Shown here piece after piece: positions 39,530-47,835 of a stretch of 64,000 nucleotides of DNA. Location: assembly GCF_026262505.1 (NCBI RefSeq), contig NC_067205.1:18287645-18351644 (forward strand), written 5' to 3'. A program made the translations under genes and the position numbers. This stretch comes from Trichomonas vaginalis G3 (lineage: Eukaryota > Parabasalia > Trichomonadida > Trichomonadidae). Numbering within the stretch: position 1 is the stretch's first letter; each line of letters begins with the position of its first letter. The notes beneath the pieces are model-generated. The model ran no database searches and was not told the origin of the DNA. It worked only from the letters and a program-made list of their open reading frames with translations.

Positions 39530-39790
39530 TTACTCTTTCTTTGCTTCAGCTTCTTTAGCTTTTGCTTCAGCTTCTTCTCTAGCTTTTTTCGCCAGTAGTC
39601 TTGGGTTCTTTTGTCTTCCAGCAGCTAATGCAGCAAGTTGTTTTTCACTAAGTTTTCTCTTTGGTCTCTCTGGCTTTTGTTCTTGTTTTTGTTCCTTCAG
39701 TTCGGATAAAATTTGCTCACGAATTTCTTTCTTCAATGCTTCAACATCTATGACCCCTTGGGTCTTGTCCGTAGGGCTTGTCTGAGTCAT
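39530..39790 (-). CDS. Charged coiled-coil protein of the Polinton
   Basis: 86 aa from 39790 (MTQTSPTDKTQGVIDVEAL), following TTTTTTATCTGCAGTCAAATG. Almost wholly Lys/Glu/Ala/Gln-rich, with RPKRKLSEKQLAALAAGRQK (a DNA-binding-like AT-hook/KRP cluster) and a final EEAEAKAKEAEAKKE helix. Probably a nucleoprotein or scaffold; unknown family. Looks whole. Confidence 0.5.
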   Translation of the reverse strand: MTQTSPTDKTQGVIDVEALKKEIREQILSELKEQKQEQKPERPKRKLSEKQLAALAAGRQKNPRLLAKKAREEAEAKAKEAEAKKE

Positions 39791-39835
39791 TTGACTGCAG
39801 ATAAAAAACAAAATTAAAACTTTAACCGATGTAAA

Positions 39836-40257
39836 ATGAGCTTGTCAAAATCAGAGCGAGAGTCTATTATATTAAATGACGCAAGAGGAATACAACATCC
39901 TTTCTATTACGTAAGTCAGAGTAAAGATGGTAAAATATACGTAAGAAAAAGAAAGGTTCCATTAGCGAATGCAGAAAGCGACAACATTAAGGTGCATGGC
40001 AGGGCGAAGCCCATATAAAACCTTCTGTTCAAACTGAAAAGTCAATAGAACCAGAAGAAAAGAAGCCAGATGTACTTTCAATAACGAACCAAGAGCTTAT
40101 TGCAAAGTTCGTGAATTTCATTGAAAAACAAACCGAGTCAAAGAATGACCCGCCAGTGAAAGAAGTTGAGACAAAAGAGAATGTACAGTTCATTGAAAAT
40201 GTCAAGAAACAACTTCCACCACGAATGCCAAGAAGAAGAGTGAGAATAATGAAGTAA
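39836..40257 (+). pseudogene. Small Polinton gene upstream of the capsid gene, broken
   Basis: Starts MSLSKSERESIILNDARG. The segment FYYVSQSKDGKIYVRKRKVP resembles FYIHTMKDGRVQFRKIKQP in the gene at 42408-42644, so these flank the capsid genes as a paralogous pair. The second half is charged and ends PPRMPRRRVRIMK. Broken, about one break. A C(GAA)G palindrome lies within it (40002-40012). Confidence 0.55.
40002..40012. repeat. GGGC-GAA-GCCC mini-hairpin
   Basis: CAGGGCGAAGCCCATA, with the same core as 38627-38637. Lies in a small Polinton gene. Confidence 0.75.
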
Positions 40258-40284
40258 ATAGATATTTTTATCTGAAGTAAATAC

Positions 40285-41859
40285 ATGCAGAACGAACAGT
40301 TAAACGAATTTACTCCAGCAGAGCATATTCATCAGATTCGCTCATATTTCGATATCATAGACAATGCAGTTCAAATTGGTGACACTAATAGAAAATATTC
40401 TGACGCAAAGATTCCATCACAACCTGGAACTGCTAAAGATAACACATGGGTAACATTCAATCTCTCACCTCCTGGTGAAAATATGTTGGACCTTTACAAT
40501 ACATTCATTACGTATAAAATGGAAGGTCAATTTATTGTAGATAAAGAAATTGGTTCAGGTTCCAATAAAACAAACCCACCAGGATTTTGGATTGGTTTCG
40601 ATGACGCTTTCTATGCAGTTGCTGGATATCAAATCCTTGCAAATGGTCGTATCGTATATTCTCAAGACAACGCAAGAGAAGAAGCATATATAACTTCAAA
40701 CTCACAAACTACCGAACAAATAAAGAAAGTAGATGTTTTCTCAAAGACTCGACATGAAGATGTATGGAGTCATTCGGGAACATGCAGAACAGGACAAATT
40801 GTTAGTGGTCCAATTACAGCAGGAAAATCATTTGATTTTAAGCTTCGTTTAAGAATTCCTGTTAGAAGATTCCTTCCATTAGAAGCTATTCGATTTATTC
40901 CAGCTTTTGCAGGAAACATTCAGCTTAAAGTAAAGTTCAGTAGCGACGCCTTACAATGCACATCTATATCTGTAAATGATATCATTGCTTTCAATCCAAC
41001 TCTTAAAGTTGCATTTGCTTCAGATTCAAATCCACCGACAAATAAATTTGTTCCATGGAATGAACCATTCACTATGATAACGAAGGCAGTAGAAGCTAGT
41101 GGAACAGTTACTATTACAACTGTAACCCAGCAACTATTTCGAACAAAGATGGATTTTAATGAATGTTTCATTCATCCAAAGTCATTCTCTTTAGACCCTA
41201 ACATTTATACAGAACTTGTAGAACATTATACAAACGAGGCTTTATGTTTTCCTGTTAAAGTTATGGATTGGATTCCTATGGACGGTTCATTCTCAAAGAA
41301 TACAGATAGTTCAAGTGCAACATTTACAGCAGCTTATACGCCTATTAATGTTAAAAGTATTTGGGCACTATTTAGAAAGAAAGACAACTATTATGTTAAT
41401 TTTGAGAACCCTAAGTTTAAATATCTTCAGCTTTCCATGGGAGCTTATGGAAATATGCCTGCAGAACCTGAAAAATCATATGGACCTGTATTTTATGAAA
41501 TGGTTGCGAACGCTTGCAATACAAACAATGATATGATAGGATTTAATGAAGATGTTATGAGGTCATTGGTGGATGATGGTAGTGTGGAACATAAATGGGA
41601 TAGCTATGACAACACACATTTCTTATGTGGTTTTCCAACAGAAGTGGACTTTTGCTTCCAGCAAGGTCAAACATCTACTGCTCCAATAACATACAAATTG
41701 TCTGTTAAAGGACCTATTGAACTAGCAACTGAAAATGTACCAAAGCCACTTATTGGATTTATGAGGGATTGTTGCTTTGCCATTCAGGTGCGTGCTAATG
41801 GCATCCCCATAATAAGATTAGATGACTATAACTTAGCTACGGACGACAGTGAGGAATAA
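40285..41859 (+). CDS. Major capsid protein of the Polinton (double jelly-roll)
   Basis: A 524-aa product. Beginning MQNEQLNEFTPAEHIHQIRS, then WVTFNLSPPGENMLDLYNTF, FAGNIQLKVKFSSD and a C-terminal PLIGFMRDCCFAIQVRANGI. This is the pattern of the trichomonad Polinton major capsid protein, predicted in the literature to be a double jelly-roll forming hexon-like trimers. Upstream ATTTTTATCTGAAGTAAATA fits the late-type promoter motif. Looks whole and is the longest unbroken structural gene here. Confidence 0.85.
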   Translation: MQNEQLNEFTPAEHIHQIRSYFDIIDNAVQIGDTNRKYSDAKIPSQPGTAKDNTWVTFNLSPPGENMLDLYNTFITYKMEGQFIVDKEIGSGSNKTNPPGFWIGFDDAFYAVAGYQILANGRIVYSQDNAREEAYITSNSQTTEQIKKVDVFSKTRHEDVWSHSGTCRTGQIVSGPITAGKSFDFKLRLRIPVRRFLPLEAIRFIPAFAGNIQLKVKFSSDALQCTSISVNDIIAFNPTLKVAFASDSNPPTNKFVPWNEPFTMITKAVEASGTVTITTVTQQLFRTKMDFNECFIHPKSFSLDPNIYTELVEHYTNEALCFPVKVMDWIPMDGSFSKNTDSSSATFTAAYTPINVKSIWALFRKKDNYYVNFENPKFKYLQLSMGAYGNMPAEPEKSYGPVFYEMVANACNTNNDMIGFNEDVMRSLVDDGSVEHKWDSYDNTHFLCGFPTEVDFCFQQGQTSTAPITYKLSVKGPIELATENVPKPLIGFMRDCCFAIQVRANGIPIIRLDDYNLATDDSEE

Positions 41860-41889
41860 AGGATGAACGTTTATTTTTAAAGCTTATAA

Positions 41890-42359
41890 ATGAGTTCTTC
41901 ATCAAGCTCTCGTGAACCTTCACCATCTATGAAACAAACTTTACCAAACGATTATGGAGCACCTATTGAATATTTCTTACGAGCTGCACAATGGCAAAGA
42001 GCAGTCTCACCAAGGTTAGGTGTTCCACCAGCTCCTGTCAAAAATAGCATTTGGTCAAGTCCTTATATAAGATATGGTCTCCCACTAGGTTTGCTAGCTA
42101 CAGCAGGAGCAGTTATGATGTTGAAAAGAAATAAAGCAAATGTTGTAAATAATACTGAAGTAGCTGAAGTTAAACAAACTCCAACACCTTCGCCAAAACC
42201 AACGTCAAACCAACGCCTTCACAAACAACACCTTCAATGACTCCTGAACCTATGGAAGTACAAACTCCTGTTCAAAAGTCAACTCCTAAACCGACTCCAA
42301 CATTTAAACCAGAACCTACTCCTCAAATAAATCGTAAAACTCCTGCGTTTCCTTACTGA
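41890..42359 (+). pseudogene. Pro/Thr-rich single-pass membrane protein (Polinton), broken
   Basis: Starts MSSSSSSREPSPSMKQTLPN. A membrane segment (YGLPLGLLATAGAVMML) with basic residues after it, then a tail rich in TPTPSPKPT repeats. Follows the major capsid gene by 30 bp. Broken, about one break. Possibly a virion membrane or minor cement protein. Confidence 0.55.
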
Positions 42360-42407
42360 AAAAATAACGTTATTTTTATTTAATATTAAAATTTTTATTT
42401 GATTGAA

Positions 42408-42644
42408 ATGACAAATAAAGTCACTGAAGCAATGAAACAAAAGTTTTTGGTAGAATACATTAAATCAGGAACTATTCCAGAAGGTTTTTACATTCATACT
42501 ATGAAGGATGGTAGAGTTCAGTTTAGAAAGATAAAGCAACCATTAGATAGAGAAGGAATTTTGAGAAAGATTAAACTTCATGAGGACAACATTGCTGAAC
42601 TTAAGAAGAAGTTAGAAGAGTTGGAGAAAGGAAGAGAGTTATAA
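42408..42644 (+). CDS. Small coiled-coil protein near the capsid gene
   Basis: 78 aa from 42408 (MTNKVTEAMKQKFLVEYIKS). FYIHTMKDGRVQFRKIKQPL is related to the gene at 39836; the C-terminal part (LRKIKLHEDNIAELKKKLEE) is a coiled coil. Looks whole. It is followed by an AGGTGA hairpin, like two other genes in the element. Confidence 0.55.
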   Translation: MTNKVTEAMKQKFLVEYIKSGTIPEGFYIHTMKDGRVQFRKIKQPLDREGILRKIKLHEDNIAELKKKLEELEKGREL

Positions 42645-42681
42645 AGCAATGAATTCAAGGGTGAAAAACCGGTGAAAAAAG

Positions 42682-42698
42682 AGGTGAGTTTTCACCAC
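42682..42698. terminator. AGGTGA hairpin after the 78-aa gene
   Basis: AGGTGAGTTTTCACCA, preceded by GGTGAAAAAAG and followed by CTTCACC. It is a divergent version of the palindromes at 30072-30091 and 32037-32056. Confidence 0.45.
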
Positions 42699-42820
42699 TT
42701 CACCTAAATTTATTTTTGTGCTATGTTTTCATACGTGTGAGGGTGGTGATATCATTAATTTTTAAGTTTATTTTTTAAAAATTATTTTTATATAAATGAC
42801 AGAACAAAAATAAAGCATAT

Positions 42821-43255
42821 CTACTCAACAGGAATGAGACCCTTACTGACTATGTATTCGTTTAATGCTTGATTAAAACAATGGTACATATTATCGTATG
42901 GGTATACACAACGTCTGTTTCCATCGTCGTCGTATATGTAGAGCTCAAATCCAGTCCAACCTTCTTTTGTACAATATGTAGCTTTATTTAAGTATGCATT
43001 TATGTAGATAAGGCAATTTTCTTCATCGCTCCAGAAATAATTTTTGTTCTTTGTTGAAATAGTTTTCGTTCCTCTGCGACCATAAGGAATGTATGCAATG
43101 AACTTTGCGTCATATGGGATTGTAATATATTCAGGGTTTCTTTCATCGTCAATGGGTCTGTCTTTGTTAAAATGCATGTTTCTCAGTTTTACTTGAGTTT
43201 TGAATAGTTCACGGAAACGTTCTGGGAAAGAGTCATAGTAAATGTAGTCGGACAT
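42821..43255 (-). CDS. TIR-borne Polinton gene, full copy (right end)
   Basis: 144 aa from 43255 (MSDYIYYDSFPERFRELF). The start is chosen over an upstream one because the extension lies in AT-rich TIR sequence. The first 89 residues lie within the TIR and are identical to the left partial copy; the last 55 (ATYCTKEGWTGFELYIYDDD) are unique. No family recognised. Its outer promoter sits close to the element end, so it might be the first gene expressed or could control replication ends. Confidence 0.6.
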   Translation of the reverse strand: MSDYIYYDSFPERFRELFKTQVKLRNMHFNKDRPIDDERNPEYITIPYDAKFIAYIPYGRRGTKTISTKNKNYFWSDEENCLIYINAYLNKATYCTKEGWTGFELYIYDDDGNRRCVYPYDNMYHCFNQALNEYIVSKGLIPVE

Positions 43256-43510
43256 GTCTTTGTAATGAAATAAAAAATTTAAAATAAATAAAATAAGGTT
43301 ATTTTTATTTAGTGAGGACGGTAGTGAAGTCGTTAGTGAAGTCATTAGTGAAGTCGTTTATGTGTCAGATGGTTTTGTAAATATTTAAGGTTAAGTTGGT
43401 GTTATGGTTGTGTTGTAAAATATACGTTACTGGTTTCGTAAAGTGTCAAAACCGCTAAGTGGTGTACGGAGGCGCGCAGTGCCACAGTACGCAACTAAGT
43501 CTTACTAACT
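42988..43510. repeat. Right terminal inverted repeat of the Polinton
   Basis: 523 bp, reverse of 21879-22425, with three 12-bp units (43323-43358) instead of five. AACCC follows directly at 43511. Confidence 0.95.
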
Positions 43511-43515
43511 AACCC

Positions 43516-44010
43516 GCCGAACTAATTATCCGTCTCATTGAACATGAATTCAATCTTGTTAAAAATGTTTTAACAGGTGATTTTAAATCAGATAATATTA
43601 TCAAAAATCTAAATGAAACTTTGAAACATTCAGATATGTTTAGCTCGGTATTATATGATCCAATTCAAGAATTATATTATGCAACTTTTGGTCGCTATAC
43701 ATATTGCGTAAAAATTATGTCAGATTCACAATATTCATGCACATGTAAGCACATCGAATTGTACGGATTACCTTGTATTCATGTAATCGCCGTATTGAAT
43801 CACTTTTCGAACAAAAATCTTCTTAAAAATTTGAATGATGCAGTTCATGCTCGCTTCAAATGTTCAGAGTTTATGACTCCTGTGGAAGATTTAATGAAAT
43901 TTTATGTTGACCAAGCATCTTTAAAAATTCCCGGAATAAATTTCAACCTGGGAGAGATTGAAAAATTAAGGGGAAAAAGGACTAGGATTAAAGCATTTTA
44001 CGAAAAGTGA
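43516..44010 (+). pseudogene. MULE transposase, 3' part with SWIM zinc finger (copy A)
   Basis: The reading resumes right after the Polinton with IIRLIEHEFNLVKNVLTGDF and continues to 44010. The SWIM finger is visible: YSCTCKHIELYGLPCIHVIA (C-x-C-x(n)-C-x-H), a hallmark of many Mutator-like transposases. This part has no internal damage that I can see. Copy B lacks the corresponding 3' end. Confidence 0.8.
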
Positions 44011-45199
44011 TGCTGTGTTGTTAGTTATTTATTTACTTTTTTAATATTTTTAAAAAAAATAAAAGAAAATTCAAATAATTTTGTATCTCCCATGATATAT
44101 CGACCCACGAGTACTAATGTGGCTATAATTAGAGATTGCAACTCTATTATGATCATAGTCCGGTGATATACAATAAGATTCAAATTTTGAAAGAATTAAA
44201 TTAATAAAATCCCGGTGAAAAAAATAAAAACAGCTTCTAAAAGTATAGTTATCTTAAAATACGAACTTTAACACAAGTTTTTTGATCCAATAGAAAATTG
44301 AATTCTTTGAATAAATAAAATATTTTATGTATTAACATATTAAATTTCCTAATTATTTTTTCTTCTTGGGAAAATTTTTGAATTCGAATAGAAAATTCAA
44401 TAAATTGAAATTGGGTTGAAAGAATTCTCCATATTAACTTGTCATATATTTCAGATCATATAAATTAAGTTAATTAAATTTTTTAAAAACCTTAATAGGA
44501 TAAAAAAAAGAATTTACACTCTCTCACTTTGAAAACGTAGAAAATGCCAATCTATTGGTATACATTTTAGTTTTGTTAAGTTTACAAAACGATTACTCTA
44601 GATTTTAAAGATTTATCAAGAATTTAGAGAATATCCTTCTCAAAACAACTTCAATAGCGAAGGATTAGTATTGAATCGGATTTGTAACATAATTATAGTA
44701 CATTACAATACAATTTCTCCGACTTTTAAATATTTTTGAAATATTTACAAAATATGCTCTTTCTATCATCGATACTTTAATACAGAGCAAATTTAGTAAA
44801 TGTCATCACGTTATTTTTTCATAAATCGTTTTCGAACTTTTGAAATATTTATTTTAAACCAGTTTTCTACATTTAATATGTGAATTATATCAAAAGTAGA
44901 TGGGCGATACTTGTAAATCTATTTAAACTATTAGTTTGCTATTATTGAAGAACTTTATAATTTTTTTTTCTTATGTATGGAATTAAAGATAATTTTGCCG
45001 ATTCCAACTGGTTTTTCTATATGAGCTAAATATGCCAAGTGAAATTGGACTTGCCAATATTGTAAATTGAAGTATGGACTATATATCGATTTTCATTGAT
45101 TGATGAATAACTCGGAGTAATGTAATTGTTGATAATGAAAAATAGTTTTCAATTGCTGGTAAGGGCCAATGTATGTTCAATAGCTCCGAAAGCAAAAAA
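44011..45199. other. Non-coding 3' region of MULE copy A
   Basis: About 1.2 kb of AT-rich sequence between the transposase stop and the right terminal repeat. I see no gene. Confidence 0.5.
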
Positions 45200-45281
45200 T
45201 GCACGTTTAGAAAAAGACGATAACGATTAAATTACAAAATCGATAACGACGACGATTAAATTACAAAATCAATAATGACCC
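45200..45281. repeat. Right terminal repeat of MULE copy A
   Basis: AAATGCACGTTTAGAAAAAG, then two copies of ATTAAATTACAAAATC, ending AATAATGACCC. It is the inverted counterpart of 17219-17300, but the outermost bases differ between the two ends (AGAGAGG at the left, GGGTC-type at the right). Confidence 0.75.
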
Positions 45282-45655
45282 GTGTAGATTGCTCGATAAT
45301 GAAATGTATCAAAAGATTCATTGAATATGAGTCAATGGAAAAGCTTAAATCCTTAGGGATATCCAAAATAAATCTTAATAAAGAAGATTCGTCTTGAAAA
45401 TTAGCTTCCGAAAGTTCTATTTCAGTCGGAGCTGGAAGATTCCGATCATTTATGAATCTCGAAACGACAGAAAATTTGTATTGTTTATATTTCATTATTC
45501 GAAATGATAAACTTCAAAATCTAAAATTTATTTTTTTACAATATATTTCATCCTATTGTCAAGGCTAAATTTTTCACCGGAAGTGTATCAAAAATTGATA
45601 AGATTTACGGTGATCTAATTATGACAATTCAATGCATCTCGTGATATAACGCAGA
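45282..45655 (-). mobile_element. Fragment of a third MULE copy
   Basis: About 374 bp identical by eye to 48779-49153 of copy B: the first 70 or so codons of the 386-aa gene and its leader. It starts exactly at the end of copy A and stops in GCAGATAT, after which the two sequences part. It is a remnant of a rearranged copy. Confidence 0.85.
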
Positions 45656-45989
45656 TATTGTTGCATGCTAAGTAGTGTCAATGTGTAAACCTCTCAATTT
45701 TATCGTCGGGGAAGCAACACAATTCCCTCAAAAATATTGAAAAAATATAGAAAATAAAATGAATTACGATGTACTTAAAATGAGAAATAGATTATGATAT
45801 TAGATTTTAGAAAAAACAGACTTTTGATATAACTTTTGAGAATCTCATATAAAAAAAGCATTTAAAAATAAATTTAAATATCTTATTTATTTTACCATTG
45901 TAAATATATTCTGAGATTTTTAGAAAAAAACACTTTTCATAAGTATTCAATATTTGAGAATACGGTCCAAAAAAAATAGATTCTCTTAT
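45656..45989. other. Unique spacer between MULE pieces
   Basis: AT-rich sequence unlike the MULE; nothing recognised. It may belong to the old target site. Confidence 0.4.
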
Positions 45990-46078
45990 ATTTGCTTATA
46001 TAAAAGGAAACTCTCTATCAGATGCGAATGCCTGAATTCAGCACCTCTGATAGAGAGTTTCCGCTTATATAAGCAAAT
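45990..46078. repeat. 89-bp palindrome at the MULE copy B breakpoint
   Basis: ATTTGCTTATATAA and GGAAACTCTCTATCAGA on the left pair with TCTGATAGAGAGTTTCC and TTATATAAGCAAAT on the right, centred on GAATTC (46034-46039). MULE homology begins 8 bp later, so the palindrome marks the point where copy B lost its 3' end. Confidence 0.85.
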
Positions 46079-46085
46079 CTTTTTC

Positions 46086-47256
46086 ATTCGTTTTTGAGGA
46101 TGGTCTGCGTAAGCGACTTCAACAATTTCGGAATAGACATTGATGTATTCCCTTTTTGTTGCAAAATGACGTAAGCAAAATTTATGATCGCAAGAAAAGC
46201 CTGATTCTCTAACAGCAGCTATAATTGCCGGACCTTGATCGGAATAAATATTCTTGAATCTGCTTGGTGGAATAAAAGATTTCAATTTAGTGAGCATATC
46301 CTTAATTGTTATCGTATTTTCACTAACAGACCATGCAAATGCAATAGGGATAAGTCTATTATTTGGTGCAGGTGTACCAATAATGAGTAAGTTTCCTTTT
46401 TTAATACAAAATAAAAACGTTCCATCAATTTGAATTATTCCGCAAAAAGCTTGTGTTTGCATGTAAAAATGAGTTATTGGAGGAATTACAATAAATGAAT
46501 AAATTTGAAAGTCTTTTGAATTTTCAGGTAATTCATCACCTTTCTTAAATGTATGCAATTCAATTTCATTGTTAACTTCTTTAACTAAAATCATTTCGCA
46601 GAATCCTTGTTCGATTTTGTTTATGATTGAAAAAATTGTTGAGAAATAATTGTAAGATTGAATTCTATCCCCTTTTGTGGTTCCTTTAAGTTTATTTACT
46701 ATATTATGGAACATCGTATAAGTTGCATTGGGAATATTCAATTCTTTTGCAAAAATTTCTTTGCATTGAGGAACATTATCAGAATTTGCTAATTCATAGA
46801 CTTTTTTTCCTGCTTGCAACTTAAGAATTTTTGGTATATTGTTACTCGGCTTGCATTGCTTTGCTCTATGCTCGTGTTTAATTACTGGAATGAAGAAAAG
46901 TTGACCATTTTCATGAGTCTTTACAAGCTCCATGCAAAATTGGCAGTTAGGACAACGAAACTTTTTTCCTTGCTCAAAATTTAATGGATAAAAAGAATTA
47001 TATGAATCTTTTGCAATAAATATAGCAGCTTCTGTAGGATCTGTAAATTTTAATTTGCTATATCTTTCCTTGAGAATTGGAATTGGGGATTTTCAGGTAT
47101 TTCCATTCTATATTTCAATTTTTTACGGGAATTCAATTCATTTTGAATTAAATCCAGCATATCAGCTCCATCTCCTTTTTCTTCATCAACAATAGCTTGG
47201 ATGGATACTGATATAGTTTGATTCTCTTCCACTATTGTCGGTTCGCTTTCCGACAT
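46086..47256 (-). pseudogene. MULE transposase, truncated (copy B)
   Basis: Starts MSESEPTIVEENQT at 47256. The catalytic part (IIQIDGTFLF, YSDQGPAIIAAV, CLRHFATK) is intact and in frame over 45986-46933. Copy B lacks one T near 47088 relative to copy A, which shifts the frame early on; it does not share the two frame changes of copy A. The 3' third is gone, replaced by palindrome sequence. Inactive. Confidence 0.8.
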
Positions 47257-47478
47257 GAGATAAAATTGAAGGTTTAACGTACTTTTGATACTCTGAGTTA
47301 AAAAAAGATTTTCTTAACATAATTTGATTTATTGGTCCTTAAAAATTCTGATTCAAAATTGAATTGAATCGAACGAGTTTTCCTTTTGAGTCATTTCAAA
47401 TATTCATGAGAAAGAAAAAATTCTAGCAATTTCAAATATTTTTGATTTGATTGAATTCAAAAGTGTCACAAATATTCA

Positions 47479-47835
47479 ATGAGAAAGAGAAAAGAGATCG
47501 AATATGTTGTTTCTGAGCGAATAGTCAAGCAATATTTCGTTAAGTACAAAGATCAGCATCCGGAAAAAAATAAATGGGTATATCAAAATGAGATTCCGCA
47601 AGAAATATTTGAAAAATATCTAGAAACGAAGAAAACAGAAAATATTGATGAAATGTTACGCTGTACTCGAATTGTTCATGTTGTTGATCAAGATAAAAAA
47701 GAATTTTATCTTGAATTTTCAAAAAAAAATCAAATTCATCACATATTAAACAAGAATCTAGATGAAGAACATCAAAAGGCTTATATAGATTATCTTGAAA
47801 GTTTACTCAAACTTGAAATAAAAAATAAAAATTAA
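47479..47835 (+). CDS. Miniature HP1-like protein (chromodomain + chromoshadow) of the MULE, copy B
   Basis: 118 aa, identical in every residue to the product of 19932-20288. Key positions: EYVV at 8-11 and aromatic YFVKY and KW further on (chromodomain cage candidates), and QKAYIDYLESLL near the C-terminus (chromoshadow dimer helix). Complete conservation while neighbouring genes have frame damage could be chance given the young age, or selection. It overlaps the 386-aa gene by 4 bp at the 3' ends. Confidence 0.65.
   Translation: MRKRKEIEYVVSERIVKQYFVKYKDQHPEKNKWVYQNEIPQEIFEKYLETKKTENIDEMLRCTRIVHVVDQDKKEFYLEFSKKNQIHHILNKNLDEEHQKAYIDYLESLLKLEIKNKN

Larger units (their letters stand above)
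21879..43510. mobile_element. Polinton/Maverick, 21.6 kb, inserted in the MULE transposase
   Basis: Ends are inverted repeats starting AGTTAGTAAGAC; AACCC occurs directly outside both (21874-21878 and 43511-43515), a 5-bp target duplication. The TIRs (21879-22425 and 42988-43510) differ at about two bases plus repeat number, so insertion is very recent. Contents: packaging ATPase, major capsid protein, DNA polymerase B, integrase, two fibre proteins, three KilA-N genes and several small genes. Many genes look whole; roughly seven are broken. I did not find an adenain-like protease. It is a fossil, though young. Confidence 0.95.
17219..45281 (+). mobile_element. Mutator-like element (MULE), copy A, split by a Polinton
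   Basis: Left end: AGAGAGGTTATCGATTTTG and a second TTATCGATTTTGTAATTTAA, ending near CTAAAC at 17300. Right end (45200-45281) is the inverted counterpart but finishes GATAATGACCC. Without the 21.6-kb insertion the element is about 6.4 kb. Order: 386-aa protein (+), HP1-like 118-aa protein (-), transposase (+). The transposase and the 386-aa gene carry damage, so this copy is inactive on its own. Copy B (46086-50657, inverted) is almost identical, which implies recent activity. I could not find a clear target duplication because the right flank is another MULE fragment. Confidence 0.75.
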
